A DNA stretch of 64,000 bases from Bacteroidota bacterium (GCA_016185125.1 JACPOC010000002.1:62001-126000); one strand, 5' to 3'; shown: positions 9,608 through 17,680, numbered from the stretch's first letter. Notes: generated from the letters alone by a model not told the origin. Program-made: numbers and translations.

Positions 9608-10147
9608 ATGATTGATTTAACAGGAATAATTTCCATCTCAGGCCAACCCGGCCTTTACAAAATAGTAGCTCAAAGCAAAAACGGCATTATTGTTGAGGGT
9701 TTATCAGATAAAAAAAGAGTAAACATTTATTCTTCCACAAAAGTTTCTACTCTTAGCGACATCAGCATGTTTACTACAGGCGAAGATAAGCCTATTGAGG
9801 AAATTATGACCGCTATTTTTGATAAAGAAAAAGGGCAGGCGGCTATTGACAGCAAAGCCGATGACTTGGCAGTTGAAAAATATTTTGGAGAAGTTCTTCC
9901 TGATTACGATAAAGACCGTGTGTATGTAAGTAATATGCGTAAACTTTTTTCATGGTATAACTCGTTGCAGAGCACGGGTAACTTAAAAGAAAAAGAAGAA
10001 CAAAAGGAAGGTTCTGAAAAGATTAAATCAAAATCTACCGATGATAAAAAAGCGGTTAAAAATACAGCTTCCAAAAATCCCTCAAAAACTAAAACCAGCG
10101 CAGGAGTTAAAAAAACCACCGGAGTTAGAAAAACCGGAACAGCTTAA
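9608..10147 (+). CDS. DUF5606 domain-containing protein
   Basis: A 179-residue conserved Bacteroidota protein of unknown function. The DUF5606 domain covers roughly residues 1-130, starting MIDLTGIISISGQPGLYK, with the conserved pattern GIIVEGLSDKKR and a later VSNMRKLFSWYN helix. The rest (about 135-179) is a Lys/Thr-rich, probably disordered tail. The start is ATG 9608: the domain begins exactly here, and a promoter box lies just upstream. An orphan type IX sorting-domain fragment begins directly after its stop codon. Confidence 0.85.
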   Translation: MIDLTGIISISGQPGLYKIVAQSKNGIIVEGLSDKKRVNIYSSTKVSTLSDISMFTTGEDKPIEEIMTAIFDKEKGQAAIDSKADDLAVEKYFGEVLPDYDKDRVYVSNMRKLFSWYNSLQSTGNLKEKEEQKEGSEKIKSKSTDDKKAVKNTASKNPSKTKTSAGVKKTTGVRKTGTA

Positions 10148-10148
10148 A

Positions 10149-10389
10149 ATTTACCCAACATTATTCAACTACTTTATAGTATATCCCAATTCTTGCAGGG
10201 ATATGATTTACATTTCCAACAACCGACAATTGGAATATACGTGCGAATTGTATAATTTAATGGGAGAAAACCTTTTATTGAATGAACTAAGTGGTGCTTG
10301 TACGGTAAATTTATCAGGCTTACCAAAAGGAATTTATTTTTAAAATTTGTTCAAAAGGTTTACAGGTTGAAATAATAATAAAAGAATAA
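10149..10389 (+). pseudogene. Orphan T9SS type A sorting-domain remnant, frameshifted
   Basis: The sequence starting right after the DUF5606 stop reads as a T9SS C-terminal sorting domain: VYPNSCRDMIYIS, then ELYNLMGENLL, then LSGLPKGIYF, then a stop. The family normally continues with a basic terminal strand. That strand is present one base further on, in the +1 frame (KICSKGLQVEIIIKE, stop at 10387-10389), after a run of five T. There is no cargo protein, signal peptide or plausible start codon. I read it as the tail of a lost secreted protein, with a one-base insertion in the T-run. Alternatively the T-run is a sequencing error, but the missing N-terminus would remain unexplained. Confidence 0.7.
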
Positions 10390-10393
10390 TTAT

Positions 10394-10819
10394 TTAAGCG
10401 GTATCCAATATTCGATTTCTATCCTCCAAAGGAATAAGCGCGCAGCTTTCCACTCTTCCAAAAATTTTCATCCGGTGCTTGGCAATAAAAGTATAAACCA
10501 TGTTACGTAAAAAAGGAGGAATAATTAAAAATACGGCCATTACAGGCCATGCGCCTTTCATGTATAACGTTAGCCGTAAAGCCGCGCAGGATTTTATATA
10601 GGCAGAATGATCTTTAATTAAAATTAAACTATCCACCCGATCTGCTATTTCAAAATATTTTTTTATACAATTGCCCGAAGCAGATTGAAGCGGCACAAAG
10701 TGCATGGTTTTTTTCTTTTCACGCTTTAAAAAAAACTGAACGCTTTTGTTGCAAAAACCACATTCGCCATCAAATAAAAGAAGGGGCTGTTTTTGTAAAA
10801 GTTCATTAATGCTCATCAT
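10394..10819 (-). CDS. Thiol-disulfide oxidoreductase DCC family protein (DUF393)
   Basis: Small predicted thiol-disulfide protein named after its Asp-Cys-Cys signature. The motif LLFDGECGFC at residues 14-23 supplies the Asp (D17) and the CxxC pair (C20, C23). The 141-residue length and the later LRLTLYMKGAWPV segment fit the family. Physiological partner unknown. It is transcribed leftward, converging on the sorting-domain remnant, with its stop only five bases from it. Confidence 0.87.
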   Translation of the reverse strand: MMSINELLQKQPLLLFDGECGFCNKSVQFFLKREKKKTMHFVPLQSASGNCIKKYFEIADRVDSLILIKDHSAYIKSCAALRLTLYMKGAWPVMAVFLIIPPFLRNMVYTFIAKHRMKIFGRVESCALIPLEDRNRILDTA

Positions 10820-11047
10820 TGCAAGTGCAAAAATAAATAAAGATTAAGGGCTGGGCGCATAATTTTGGCAAAACATTAGGGCTAAGAAAGCATTTTACGG
10901 CTCTATAAAACCGTTTTGCGTGCTGAAAAACCATTCCTTATAAGTCCAAAATTGATTTAATTCCTTGAAAATCAATTATTTAGTAAAAAGTTGGCATATT
11001 TTAAGAATTAGCTAAAGAATTGTAATTTAACATACACATATTTAAAT

Positions 11048-11063
11048 GTTAGCAGTAATGCAT
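11048..11063 (+). repeat. Left inverted repeat of CPBP segment
   Basis: GTTAGCAGTAATGCAT, whose reverse complement matches the sequence at 11823-11838 at 15 of 16 positions. It begins 23 bases before the CPBP start codon. Confidence 0.7.
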
Positions 11064-11070
11064 ACAGACA

Positions 11071-11823
11071 ATGCACATTATGACAGTAAAAAATCAAACT
11101 TGGTTTCATATACTAATTTATTTAATCATCGCTACCACACTATCAGGAGTATTTAGACTTGGACTATTTGATTGGTACAATGAAATGACTTTGCCATTTG
11201 GGTTGACAATCGTAATAAAATCCGTACTAGAAGGGGTTGGACCAATTACCGCAGCGACTATTATGTTAACAACCATGAAGAAAAAAAGCGACATTACTTT
11301 TTTGGGTTTAAATAAAGCTAAAAGCTTTATAATGGTTATTATCCCAATATTGTTGTTTACGTTTTTTGGCGCAAGCAATGACCAAAATATAAATAAACAT
11401 TCTTATGGCTTTATTGTTGGTATTTGTTTAACAGTATATGCAATATTTGAAGAATACGGTTGGCGTGGATTTTTGCAAAATGAATTAGCAAATCTACAAC
11501 CATTATTGAGGTCTTTTATAATTGGTTTATTTTGGTATTTATGGCACTTAAGTTTTTTATCAAACAATACAAGCATATTGGACGAATTAAAATTTTTCGG
11601 AATACTCGTTTTTGCTAGCTGGGGAATTGGAGCTATTGCCGAAAAAACTAAATCAGTATTTGCAAGTGCTTGCTTTCATTTACTTGGCAGCATTTTGACA
11701 TTTTCACCATTACTGTCAAACTCATTTGACAATCAATCACGTTATATAATTTTCGGAATATGTTTATTCTCTTGGATCATAGTTGTTAATACTTGGGAGA
11801 AGTCGATAATAAAGCAGAAATAA
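11071..11823 (+). CDS. CPBP family intramembrane glutamic endopeptidase
   Basis: Polytopic membrane protein of the CPBP/Abi family, related to Rce1-type proteases and to bacteriocin self-immunity proteins. The catalytic motif EExxxR is present as E127-E128-Y-G-W-R132. The later conserved histidines are H159 (in LWHLSF) and H203 (in CFHLL). About six to seven hydrophobic segments fill the 250 residues. The start may be ATG 11071 or ATG 11080; neither has a ribosome-binding sequence. It is unrelated in function to its neighbours and is tightly framed by inverted repeats, so recent acquisition is likely. A role in bacteriocin immunity or defence is only a possibility. Confidence 0.85.
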   Translation: MHIMTVKNQTWFHILIYLIIATTLSGVFRLGLFDWYNEMTLPFGLTIVIKSVLEGVGPITAATIMLTTMKKKSDITFLGLNKAKSFIMVIIPILLFTFFGASNDQNINKHSYGFIVGICLTVYAIFEEYGWRGFLQNELANLQPLLRSFIIGLFWYLWHLSFLSNNTSILDELKFFGILVFASWGIGAIAEKTKSVFASACFHLLGSILTFSPLLSNSFDNQSRYIIFGICLFSWIIVVNTWEKSIIKQK

Positions 11824-11838
11824 TGCACTACTGCTAAC
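11823..11838 (-). repeat. Right inverted repeat of CPBP segment
   Basis: ATGCACTACTGCTAAC, complementary to 11048-11063 with one mismatch. Its first base is the last base of the CPBP stop codon. Confidence 0.7.
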
Positions 11839-12200
11839 CCGAGGAATTTACCTCAGCGGACGTACGGGGTCGTCGTTCAGGCCAATTTTGCCTTCCCTAA
11901 AAACAGTTGTACTTTTAATAAAGTTTGTCGGGGTATATAATTTGAATTTCAATATCCCGCCCAACGCAAGCCTGCAAACCGTTAGGCGGTAGTAACGGGC
12001 AATCGACTATGAAAAGACTTTTGATCATATTAATATCATTTTCGGTTGAATAGGCTTGCGCTCATTCCTTAAGCGGCCTTTTTCATTCCTTATAAAATTA
12101 TTTTGCTGATAATGGGTGTTGTTAAAGTCTTTTATATTCTTTTTTAAGAAAAAACCGGTTATTGCATAATATTTTGTAACTTAATGCTTGTTTTTACGAT
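11824..12200. other. Gene-free interval with attC-like hairpins
   Basis: No complete gene. It holds, in order: the right inverted repeat; a small GAGG/CCTC hairpin (near 11842-11855); a stretch around AGCGGACGTACGGGG that is GC-richer than its surroundings; the core-site-like hairpin CCGCCCAACG / CGTTAGGCGG (11957-11989); a 14-codon fragment starting ATG at 12009 (MKRLLIILISFSVE, stop) that looks like the beginning of a signal peptide; and a terminator-like hairpin at 12053-12083. The last 110 bases, leading to the PKD protein, are AT-rich without a convincing TAnnTTTG box. Confidence 0.6.
12053..12083 (+). terminator. Weak terminator-like hairpin
   Basis: GGC...CGCT pairs with AGCG-GCC (7 bp with a 3-base bulge, 9-base loop) and is followed by five T. 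It would insulate the CPBP segment from the downstream secreted-protein gene. Confidence 0.35.
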
Positions 12201-14411
12201 GTGAAAAAGAAGTTTTTTTATATATTTTTTTTAGCGTTCATTAATGGGCACATTTTTGCAAAGCATATTGTTGGCGGAGAAATTATATATGATGCACTTG
12301 GGGGAAATAATTATAAAATAACGCTTAAAGTTTACCGGGATTGTTTTAGCACCGGCGCAGCTTTTGACGGCTTACCAAATACTAACGGAGCAGTTCTTCC
12401 GGCGATTTTAACAGTATATGAAGCAGGTGGCGTATTAAACAGCACTTACGACCTTGGAGTTCCGGTAATTACAAACATTCCACCCTCTATTAACAACCCC
12501 TGTATACAAGCCCCCGGTGGCATTTGCGTTGAGGAAGGAATATATACCTATACATTAAATCTTCCGCCAAAAGCAGGGGGTTATTATCTTGTTTATCAGC
12601 GGTGTTGCCGAAACGGAACCATTCTTAACCTTGTGGTGCCAGACTCACAAGGCTCTACTTATTATACTTTTATTCCCGGCCCTGAAGTGGTTGCAACTAA
12701 CAGTTCGCCAAGGTACAAGAATTTTCCGCCTATTTTTATTTGCAATAATTTACCTTTTACCTTTGATCATTCCGCCACCGATCCTGATGGCGATCAACTT
12801 GTATACTCACTGTGCCCGCCCTTTTTAGGGCTTGACCAAAGTTGCCCCGGCCTAAATGGCAGTGGCACTTGTCCGGTTGCGGCTCCCCCACCGCCCTATC
12901 AAAATGTAAATTATTCTTCAACTTATTCAGGAACATATCCTATTGCAAGTAATCCTGCTTTTAGTATAAATCCTTCTACCGGCCTGCTTACCGGTACGCC
13001 AAATTTAATCGGCCAGTTTGTTGTTAGTATTTGTGTGCAGGAATTTAGGAATGGTGTTTTAATTAATACGCACTACCGCGATTTTCAGTTTAACGTTGTT
13101 TCTTGTATAGTGCAGGTAGCCAGTATTTTTGCCGATCAGCCGGTAAAATGCCAAGGCAGCACCATTACATTTACCAACCAAAGTTTTGGTAATTTGGGAG
13201 GTTTAACCTATGCTTGGGATTTTGGCGTGCTTCCTTTATCTAATGATACTTCTAGGGCTGTTAACCCTACATACACTTATCAAGACACAGGAAAATATAC
13301 AGTTACGCTGATTGCCAATCCCGGTAAACCCTGCAGCGATACCATGAAAAAAGTAGTGTATGTTTATCCACTACTTGATATTAAATTTCCGAAGCAAGCC
13401 AAACAATGCTTAAAAGGAAATTCTTTTACCTTTACCACACAGGGTATGTATACGCCGCAAGCCGCCTTTTTGTGGGATTTTACATCTGCCGCCACGCCCA
13501 GTACATCTTCTGTAAAAAATCCGGGGCCAATAATTTACACTCAGCCCGGAAAATACTTTGTAAAATTAGTGGCCAAACAATACGGCTGTATAGATTCCTT
13601 TATAGATAGTGTAAGAGTTATTCCGCGACCTATTTCTAAAATAAATAATCTTCCCTTAACACAATGTAATCCAGCAAAAGTGGCGTTTAGCAATGGAAGC
13701 AGCAGTGTTTTACCCCTCACCTATCAATGGCTGTTCAGCAATGGAAACATATCCTCCGAATTTCAGCCCGTGCAGATTTTTAGCCCGGCCGGTATTTATT
13801 CTGCAACATTAATAGTTACAACATCTTCTGTATGTGTTGACACAAGTATGAGTGCCGTCAATAATATTACCGTTAACCCCGCGCCCATGGCGGGCTTTAC
13901 TTTCTCGCCGCAGATAACAACTATTTTTGATCCTGAAATTAGTTTTTTAAATGCCTCATCGGGAGATGTAACCAATTGGCAATATAATTTTGGCGATGGA
14001 AGTGGTTCTGTTTACCCTAATGAGTTGCATGTTTACCAAGAACCCGGAGAATATTCGGTAACACAAATAGTAAACAATCAGTTCAATTGTTTTGATACAA
14101 TTAAACATTCTGTTAAAATTTTACCCGAATTTAGATTTTGGATTCCTAATACTTTTACCCCCGATGATAATTTATTAAATGATTATTTTATGCCTGTAGC
14201 TATTGGAACTTTAAATTATGAGTTTGATATTTTTACCCGGTGGGGTGAACATATTTTCAGCACCAAAAACCCTAAACAAGGATGGAATGGTTTTTACAAT
14301 GGAAAAGAATGCAAAGAAGATACTTATGTGTGGAGAATTACCTTTAAAAATGCGGTCACCTTAAAAGACGCAGTACATTTTGGTCATGTTGTTTTGCTTA
14401 AAAAAAATTAG
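12201..14411 (+). CDS. Secreted PKD-domain protein with T9SS type B sorting domain
   Basis: Predicted extracellular or cell-surface protein exported by Sec and then by the type IX secretion system. Residues 1-20 form a signal peptide (KKKFFYIFFLAF core). A Cys-containing N-terminal region follows to about 300, then several PKD-like beta-sandwich domains (signatures such as YAWDFG, FLWDFT, YQWLFS and NFGDGSG). The C-terminus from about 648 is a gliding-motility-associated (CHU_C, type B) sorting domain with FTPDDNLLNDYF and IFTRWGEHIF. The start is GTG at 12201, because it places the signal peptide at the N-terminus. The last 14 bases overlap the 3' end of the opposing glycosyltransferase gene. 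A role in adhesion is likely but not proven. Confidence 0.87.
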   Translation: MKKKFFYIFFLAFINGHIFAKHIVGGEIIYDALGGNNYKITLKVYRDCFSTGAAFDGLPNTNGAVLPAILTVYEAGGVLNSTYDLGVPVITNIPPSINNPCIQAPGGICVEEGIYTYTLNLPPKAGGYYLVYQRCCRNGTILNLVVPDSQGSTYYTFIPGPEVVATNSSPRYKNFPPIFICNNLPFTFDHSATDPDGDQLVYSLCPPFLGLDQSCPGLNGSGTCPVAAPPPPYQNVNYSSTYSGTYPIASNPAFSINPSTGLLTGTPNLIGQFVVSICVQEFRNGVLINTHYRDFQFNVVSCIVQVASIFADQPVKCQGSTITFTNQSFGNLGGLTYAWDFGVLPLSNDTSRAVNPTYTYQDTGKYTVTLIANPGKPCSDTMKKVVYVYPLLDIKFPKQAKQCLKGNSFTFTTQGMYTPQAAFLWDFTSAATPSTSSVKNPGPIIYTQPGKYFVKLVAKQYGCIDSFIDSVRVIPRPISKINNLPLTQCNPAKVAFSNGSSSVLPLTYQWLFSNGNISSEFQPVQIFSPAGIYSATLIVTTSSVCVDTSMSAVNNITVNPAPMAGFTFSPQITTIFDPEISFLNASSGDVTNWQYNFGDGSGSVYPNELHVYQEPGEYSVTQIVNNQFNCFDTIKHSVKILPEFRFWIPNTFTPDDNLLNDYFMPVAIGTLNYEFDIFTRWGEHIFSTKNPKQGWNGFYNGKECKEDTYVWRITFKNAVTLKDAVHFGHVVLLKKN

Positions 14412-15663
14412 GTGATTTTTTCACTTGCACTCTAAGCCAAACTAATAAAGGAATGAGTAATAATGCGCCATAGGTAACAATTTTATAATGATCGTAGTAA
14501 TCATTAAACATTCCCAAAAACAATTTTAAACCGAAACATAAAAAAATAAATATTACCGCGCATAAAATAACCGGATGCGCCTTTAGCTTTAAATCGCTTA
14601 GAATTAAATAATAAAAAACACAGCATACTGCGGGTAATGTAAATAAAAAGGCATAAGCCTGTTGGTGCGGAAAAATAAGCGGAACAATAAGCAGAATGTA
14701 ACTTACTTCAATGTATTGTTGCCAGAAATTTTTAGCTTTTGAAAAAAAAACTGGTCTTAAAAAATAGAGTGTAAAAGTAACCAGAGTTAATCGCACTAAC
14801 AAAAGAACCGAAGTTAAAGCAGATAAGGATACATCACATATATTCCGCTTCAAATTTAAGGCATACACATCAGGCACATTTTTTACCAATAGTGTAGATA
14901 ATAAAGTAGATAAACCGTGAAAACTGCGCTCTTCCACATCCAAAACATGATTTTGATTTGCGGGGTTGATAAGGTGAAACCACGTTTTAAGAAGACTCAC
15001 ATTGTATTCATGGCCTATAAAAAAAGACGGTGTAAATAAGAATAGAATGTAAAAAAACACGGTGGCAAAAAAAGCCTTGAAATATCCTCTGTAAATTAAA
15101 TAAGGTAAAAAAACAATTGGCAACAACTTTATGTTAATGCCTAAAGCAAGTATAAAAGCACCCTTAATACTTTTTTCTTGTGTGATGCAATACAATCCAT
15201 AAATACAGCACCACAAAATTAATATGGTAATTTGGGAGGTATGAATGTTATCTATAAAAAACCTGGCAGAGAATAACACGACCATAAATAAGAATATCAC
15301 GCGCTTTGAGCTGCTTAAAACTTTTACAAACTCTGATTGTATTAATAAATAAAAAAGGTGCAAAAAAAGAATTTCATTTATGAGCAACCAACAAAATTTT
15401 ATTGCTGTAAACGATAAACCTACAAAAGGCTTTAAAATTAATGCAAAGAAAACGGAATAAAAATAATGATAACCATCTACATACTTCTTCTCATAAATAT
15501 TTGCTTTACTATTTAAATCATCGGCAGCAGATAAAAAAATATAAAAATCGCCTTTTCCCTGAGTTTCAAAATATCCGTATAAAATGGCTGCAACAGCCAC
15601 CAAAAGATAAACCCCTTTATTTTTAATAAAATTAATCAAAGCCTGTTTCTTCAGAATAAACAT
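14398..15663 (-). CDS. Glycosyltransferase family 87 protein (DUF2029)
   Basis: Polytopic inner-membrane protein of 421 residues with about ten hydrophobic segments, of the GT87/GT-C type that uses polyprenyl-phosphate sugar donors. The first periplasmic loop has the acidic motif GDFYIFLSAADDL expected to hold the catalytic Asp. The family landmarks SQITILIL and LGINIKLLPIVFLPYL follow. The acceptor is unknown; surface glycan or glycolipid assembly is the usual context. It is divergent from the HTTM-like gene (28-base gap between starts) and its end overlaps the PKD gene by 14 bases in convergent orientation. Confidence 0.8.
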   Translation of the reverse strand: MFILKKQALINFIKNKGVYLLVAVAAILYGYFETQGKGDFYIFLSAADDLNSKANIYEKKYVDGYHYFYSVFFALILKPFVGLSFTAIKFCWLLINEILFLHLFYLLIQSEFVKVLSSSKRVIFLFMVVLFSARFFIDNIHTSQITILILWCCIYGLYCITQEKSIKGAFILALGINIKLLPIVFLPYLIYRGYFKAFFATVFFYILFLFTPSFFIGHEYNVSLLKTWFHLINPANQNHVLDVEERSFHGLSTLLSTLLVKNVPDVYALNLKRNICDVSLSALTSVLLLVRLTLVTFTLYFLRPVFFSKAKNFWQQYIEVSYILLIVPLIFPHQQAYAFLFTLPAVCCVFYYLILSDLKLKAHPVILCAVIFIFLCFGLKLFLGMFNDYYDHYKIVTYGALLLIPLLVWLRVQVKKSPNFF

Positions 15664-15691
15664 TTAAATTTATATTTTAATTACGAGCTTT

Positions 15692-16549
15692 TTGCAAAAC
15701 ACTGTATCATATTTTTTTTCTGATTATAATTTTAAAACAAAATCATTGTGGTTCAAAAAACTTCTGTGGTTGTTTTTAATTATAAAATGTATTTATTGGA
15801 TTAAATATTTTGATTTGCTGTTTGGAAAAAATTCATTTGTGGTATTAAAGGAGTTTAATGTGGAGCTATTTACCGGCGCTGCCTTTTTTTTAAATAATCC
15901 TCAAAATTCCCAACTCTGCGTAGGAGCAATAGTTTTATTATTGACTTTAAGCCTGTTAAGTTTAATGAGTTTAAAGATAGCTTTTGTGTTTGACTTCATT
16001 ATCTGGCTTCTTGTAATTAATCTGCATAATAGAATTTACCCAACTTTAACAGGCGGGGATTATCTACTTAATCAGTTTCTTTTTTTTTCTATTTTCATTC
16101 AAACCCGTTTCAATAATACGCTTCATTGGAAAATTCAATTAAAAATATTCCTTCACAATTTTGGAGTAGTGGCCATCTTATTGCAAATCTGTTTTGTTTA
16201 TCTTGTGTCAGCCATCACAAAACTTAATGACTCCGATTGGATGAACGGAAAAGCTGTAGCTATGATCTCACAAGTAGAGCATTATAATATTTCTTCCCGA
16301 TTACAATTTGATATAAACTCAACTTTTGCGCAAATTTTAACCTATGCGGTTATAATTTATCAATTAACATTTCCTGCACTAATTTGGTTAACTACAATTA
16401 AAAAGCAGTTAATTGTATTAGGAATTATCATTCATCTATACATTGCCTTAGTAATGGGCCTGGTTAACTTTGGCTTCCTGATGCTTATTGCTTATGTATA
16501 TTTCTGGCCTACGGAAGAAAGAAATGTTTCTGACAACACAGGTAAATAG
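15692..16549 (+). CDS. HTTM-like membrane protein
   Basis: A 285-residue membrane protein with about seven hydrophobic segments. The segment YLVSAITKLNDSDWMNGKAV (about 170-189) resembles the HTTM (horizontally transferred transmembrane, vitamin-K-dependent carboxylase-like) domain. It lacks any long soluble carboxylase domain, so enzymatic activity is doubtful. The start is taken as TTG 15692, since the next in-frame ATG falls well inside the membrane region. It shares a 28-base intergenic spacer with the divergently transcribed GT87 gene. Confidence 0.65.
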   Translation: MQNTVSYFFSDYNFKTKSLWFKKLLWLFLIIKCIYWIKYFDLLFGKNSFVVLKEFNVELFTGAAFFLNNPQNSQLCVGAIVLLLTLSLLSLMSLKIAFVFDFIIWLLVINLHNRIYPTLTGGDYLLNQFLFFSIFIQTRFNNTLHWKIQLKIFLHNFGVVAILLQICFVYLVSAITKLNDSDWMNGKAVAMISQVEHYNISSRLQFDINSTFAQILTYAVIIYQLTFPALIWLTTIKKQLIVLGIIIHLYIALVMGLVNFGFLMLIAYVYFWPTEERNVSDNTGK

Positions 16550-16557
16550 ATTATTAG

Positions 16558-16565
16558 TATCTTTG
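16558..16565 (+). promoter_or_regulatory. -7 box just before prfB (TATCTTTG)
   Basis: Exact TAnnTTTG match ending four bases before the prfB ATG. If used, transcription would start about at the initiation codon, giving a leaderless or nearly leaderless mRNA. Confidence 0.5.
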
Positions 16566-16569
16566 TAAT

Positions 16570-17680
16570 ATGTTTACACACGACCAACTGAAAGAACTTA
16601 TTGAGCGCAGTCACGCGTTGAGGGGGTTTCTTTGACTACGATAGAAAGAAACACACGCTCGAACAGTTAGAGGAAAAAACCCTCGATCCCGATTTTTGGA
16701 ACGATCCAAAAAAAGCGGAAAAACTTTTAAATGAAATTAAACAGTTTAAAACCTGGACTACCGGCTATGAAGAATTATCACGCCAGGTGGAAGATCTTAA
16801 TACGCTTTACGAGTTTTATAAAAGCGGAGATGCTACTGAACAGGAAACGGAAAGTGAATTTAATTCCTGTTATAAAAAATTAGAAGAAATTGAATTTAAA
16901 AATATGCTTCGGGCCGAAGAAGATCGGCTAAGTTGCATATTGCAAATTAATTCTGGAGCGGGTGGCACCGAAAGCTGCGATTGGGCAGGAATGCTGATGC
17001 GCATGTATATTATGTGGGCCGAGAAAAAAGGCTTTAAAGTTTCTGAACTTGATTTTAATGCCGGAGATGCTGCGGGAGTAAAATCAGTATCCTTGCAAAT
17101 TGAAGGAGAATTTGCTTTTGGTTTTTTAAAAGGAGAAAATGGTGTTCATCGCCTGGTGCGCATTAGCCCCTTTGATTCAAATGCTAAACGCCATACAAGT
17201 TTTGCTTCAGTATATGTTTATCCTATTGTAGATGATGAAATTGAAATTGAAATAAAGCCCGCAGACCTTGAAGTAAGCACTTCGCGCAGCGGTGGCGCCG
17301 GCGGACAAAACGTTAACAAAGTTGAAACTAAAGTACAAATGCTGCATAAACCTTCCGGCATTGTTGTGGTGTGTCAGGTAGAGCGCTCGCAGCACGGCAA
17401 CAGAGAGCGTGCTTTAAAAATGATAAAATCGCAATTGTATGAGTTGGAAATGCGAAAGCGCAACGAAAGCAAAGCGGCTGTAGAAGAAGGGAAGATGAAA
17501 ATAGAATGGGGTTCGCAAATAAGAAGTTATGTTTTACATCCATATAAAATGGTAAATGATGTACGTACTGAACTTAAAATTACTAATGCCGAAGGGGTTT
17601 TAGATGGAGATCTGGATGAGTTAATTAAAGCCTACCTGATGCAATTAGGCGGAAGGCAAACAACAACAACATCGGCATAA
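16570..17680 (+). CDS. prfB: Peptide chain release factor 2 (programmed +1 frameshift)
   Basis: Recognises UAA and UGA stop codons and triggers peptide release. Translation starts at ATG 16570 and reads 21 codons ([10 protein letters not shown]...LRGFL) to an in-frame TGA at 16633-16635. The site AGGGGG TTT CTT TGA C is the classical RF2 autoregulatory frameshift: an internal Shine-Dalgarno (16621-16626), then CTT TGA. Skipping one base at 16633 continues as [11 protein letters not shown] and gives a 369-residue product. The stop-codon tripeptide SPF is at 199-201 and the catalytic GGQ at 244-246. When RF2 is scarce, slow reading of UGA favours the shift, so the gene controls its own level. 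Its stop overlaps the rsmA start by one base. Confidence 0.96.
16621..16636 (+). promoter_or_regulatory. RF2 +1 programmed frameshift signal
   Basis: AGGGGGTTTCTTTGAC. The AGGGGG element would pair with the 16S rRNA anti-Shine-Dalgarno three bases before the CTT slip codon, and TGA follows in the zero frame. This differs from the E. coli site (AGGGGGTATCTTTGAC) at one base. It is the clearest Shine-Dalgarno-like element in the window. Confidence 0.95.

Larger units (their letters stand above)
11048..11989. mobile_element. Cassette-like insertion carrying a single CPBP gene
   Basis: One gene is closely framed by a 16-bp inverted repeat (11048-11063 and 11823-11838) and followed by about 150 bases of GC-richer, hairpin-rich DNA that ends in a 10-bp imperfect inverted repeat (11957-11966 / 11980-11989). 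The arms of that last hairpin read GCCCAAC and GTTAGGC, which fit the integron core consensus RYYYAAC / GTTRRRY. The one-gene layout, start codon close to the left site and structured 3' end resemble an integron-type gene cassette. However, the two core-like sites are only 29 bases apart, no integrase is in the window, and the right boundary is my estimate. Confidence 0.35.

Noticed and set aside
10041-10343. A 100-residue rightward gene overlapping DUF5606
   Set aside because: Its first 35 residues are the DUF5606 Lys-rich tail in another frame; only the sorting-domain part after 10149 is meaningful, so it is described as a remnant.
10870-10925. Hairpin-like sequence upstream of the DCC gene (ACGG...CCGT)
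   Set aside because: Only four paired bases in the core, with no T-run and no evident role.
11831-11987. A true integron attC site
   Set aside because: Pairing between TGCTAAC at 11832 and GTTAGGC at 11981 is partial, the inner hairpin is too short for attC, and no integrase is present. Reported only as cassette-like.
16787-17680. prfB read as a 297-residue protein from an internal GTG
   Set aside because: It would lack the N-terminal domain; the upstream frame with the programmed frameshift gives the normal 369 residues.
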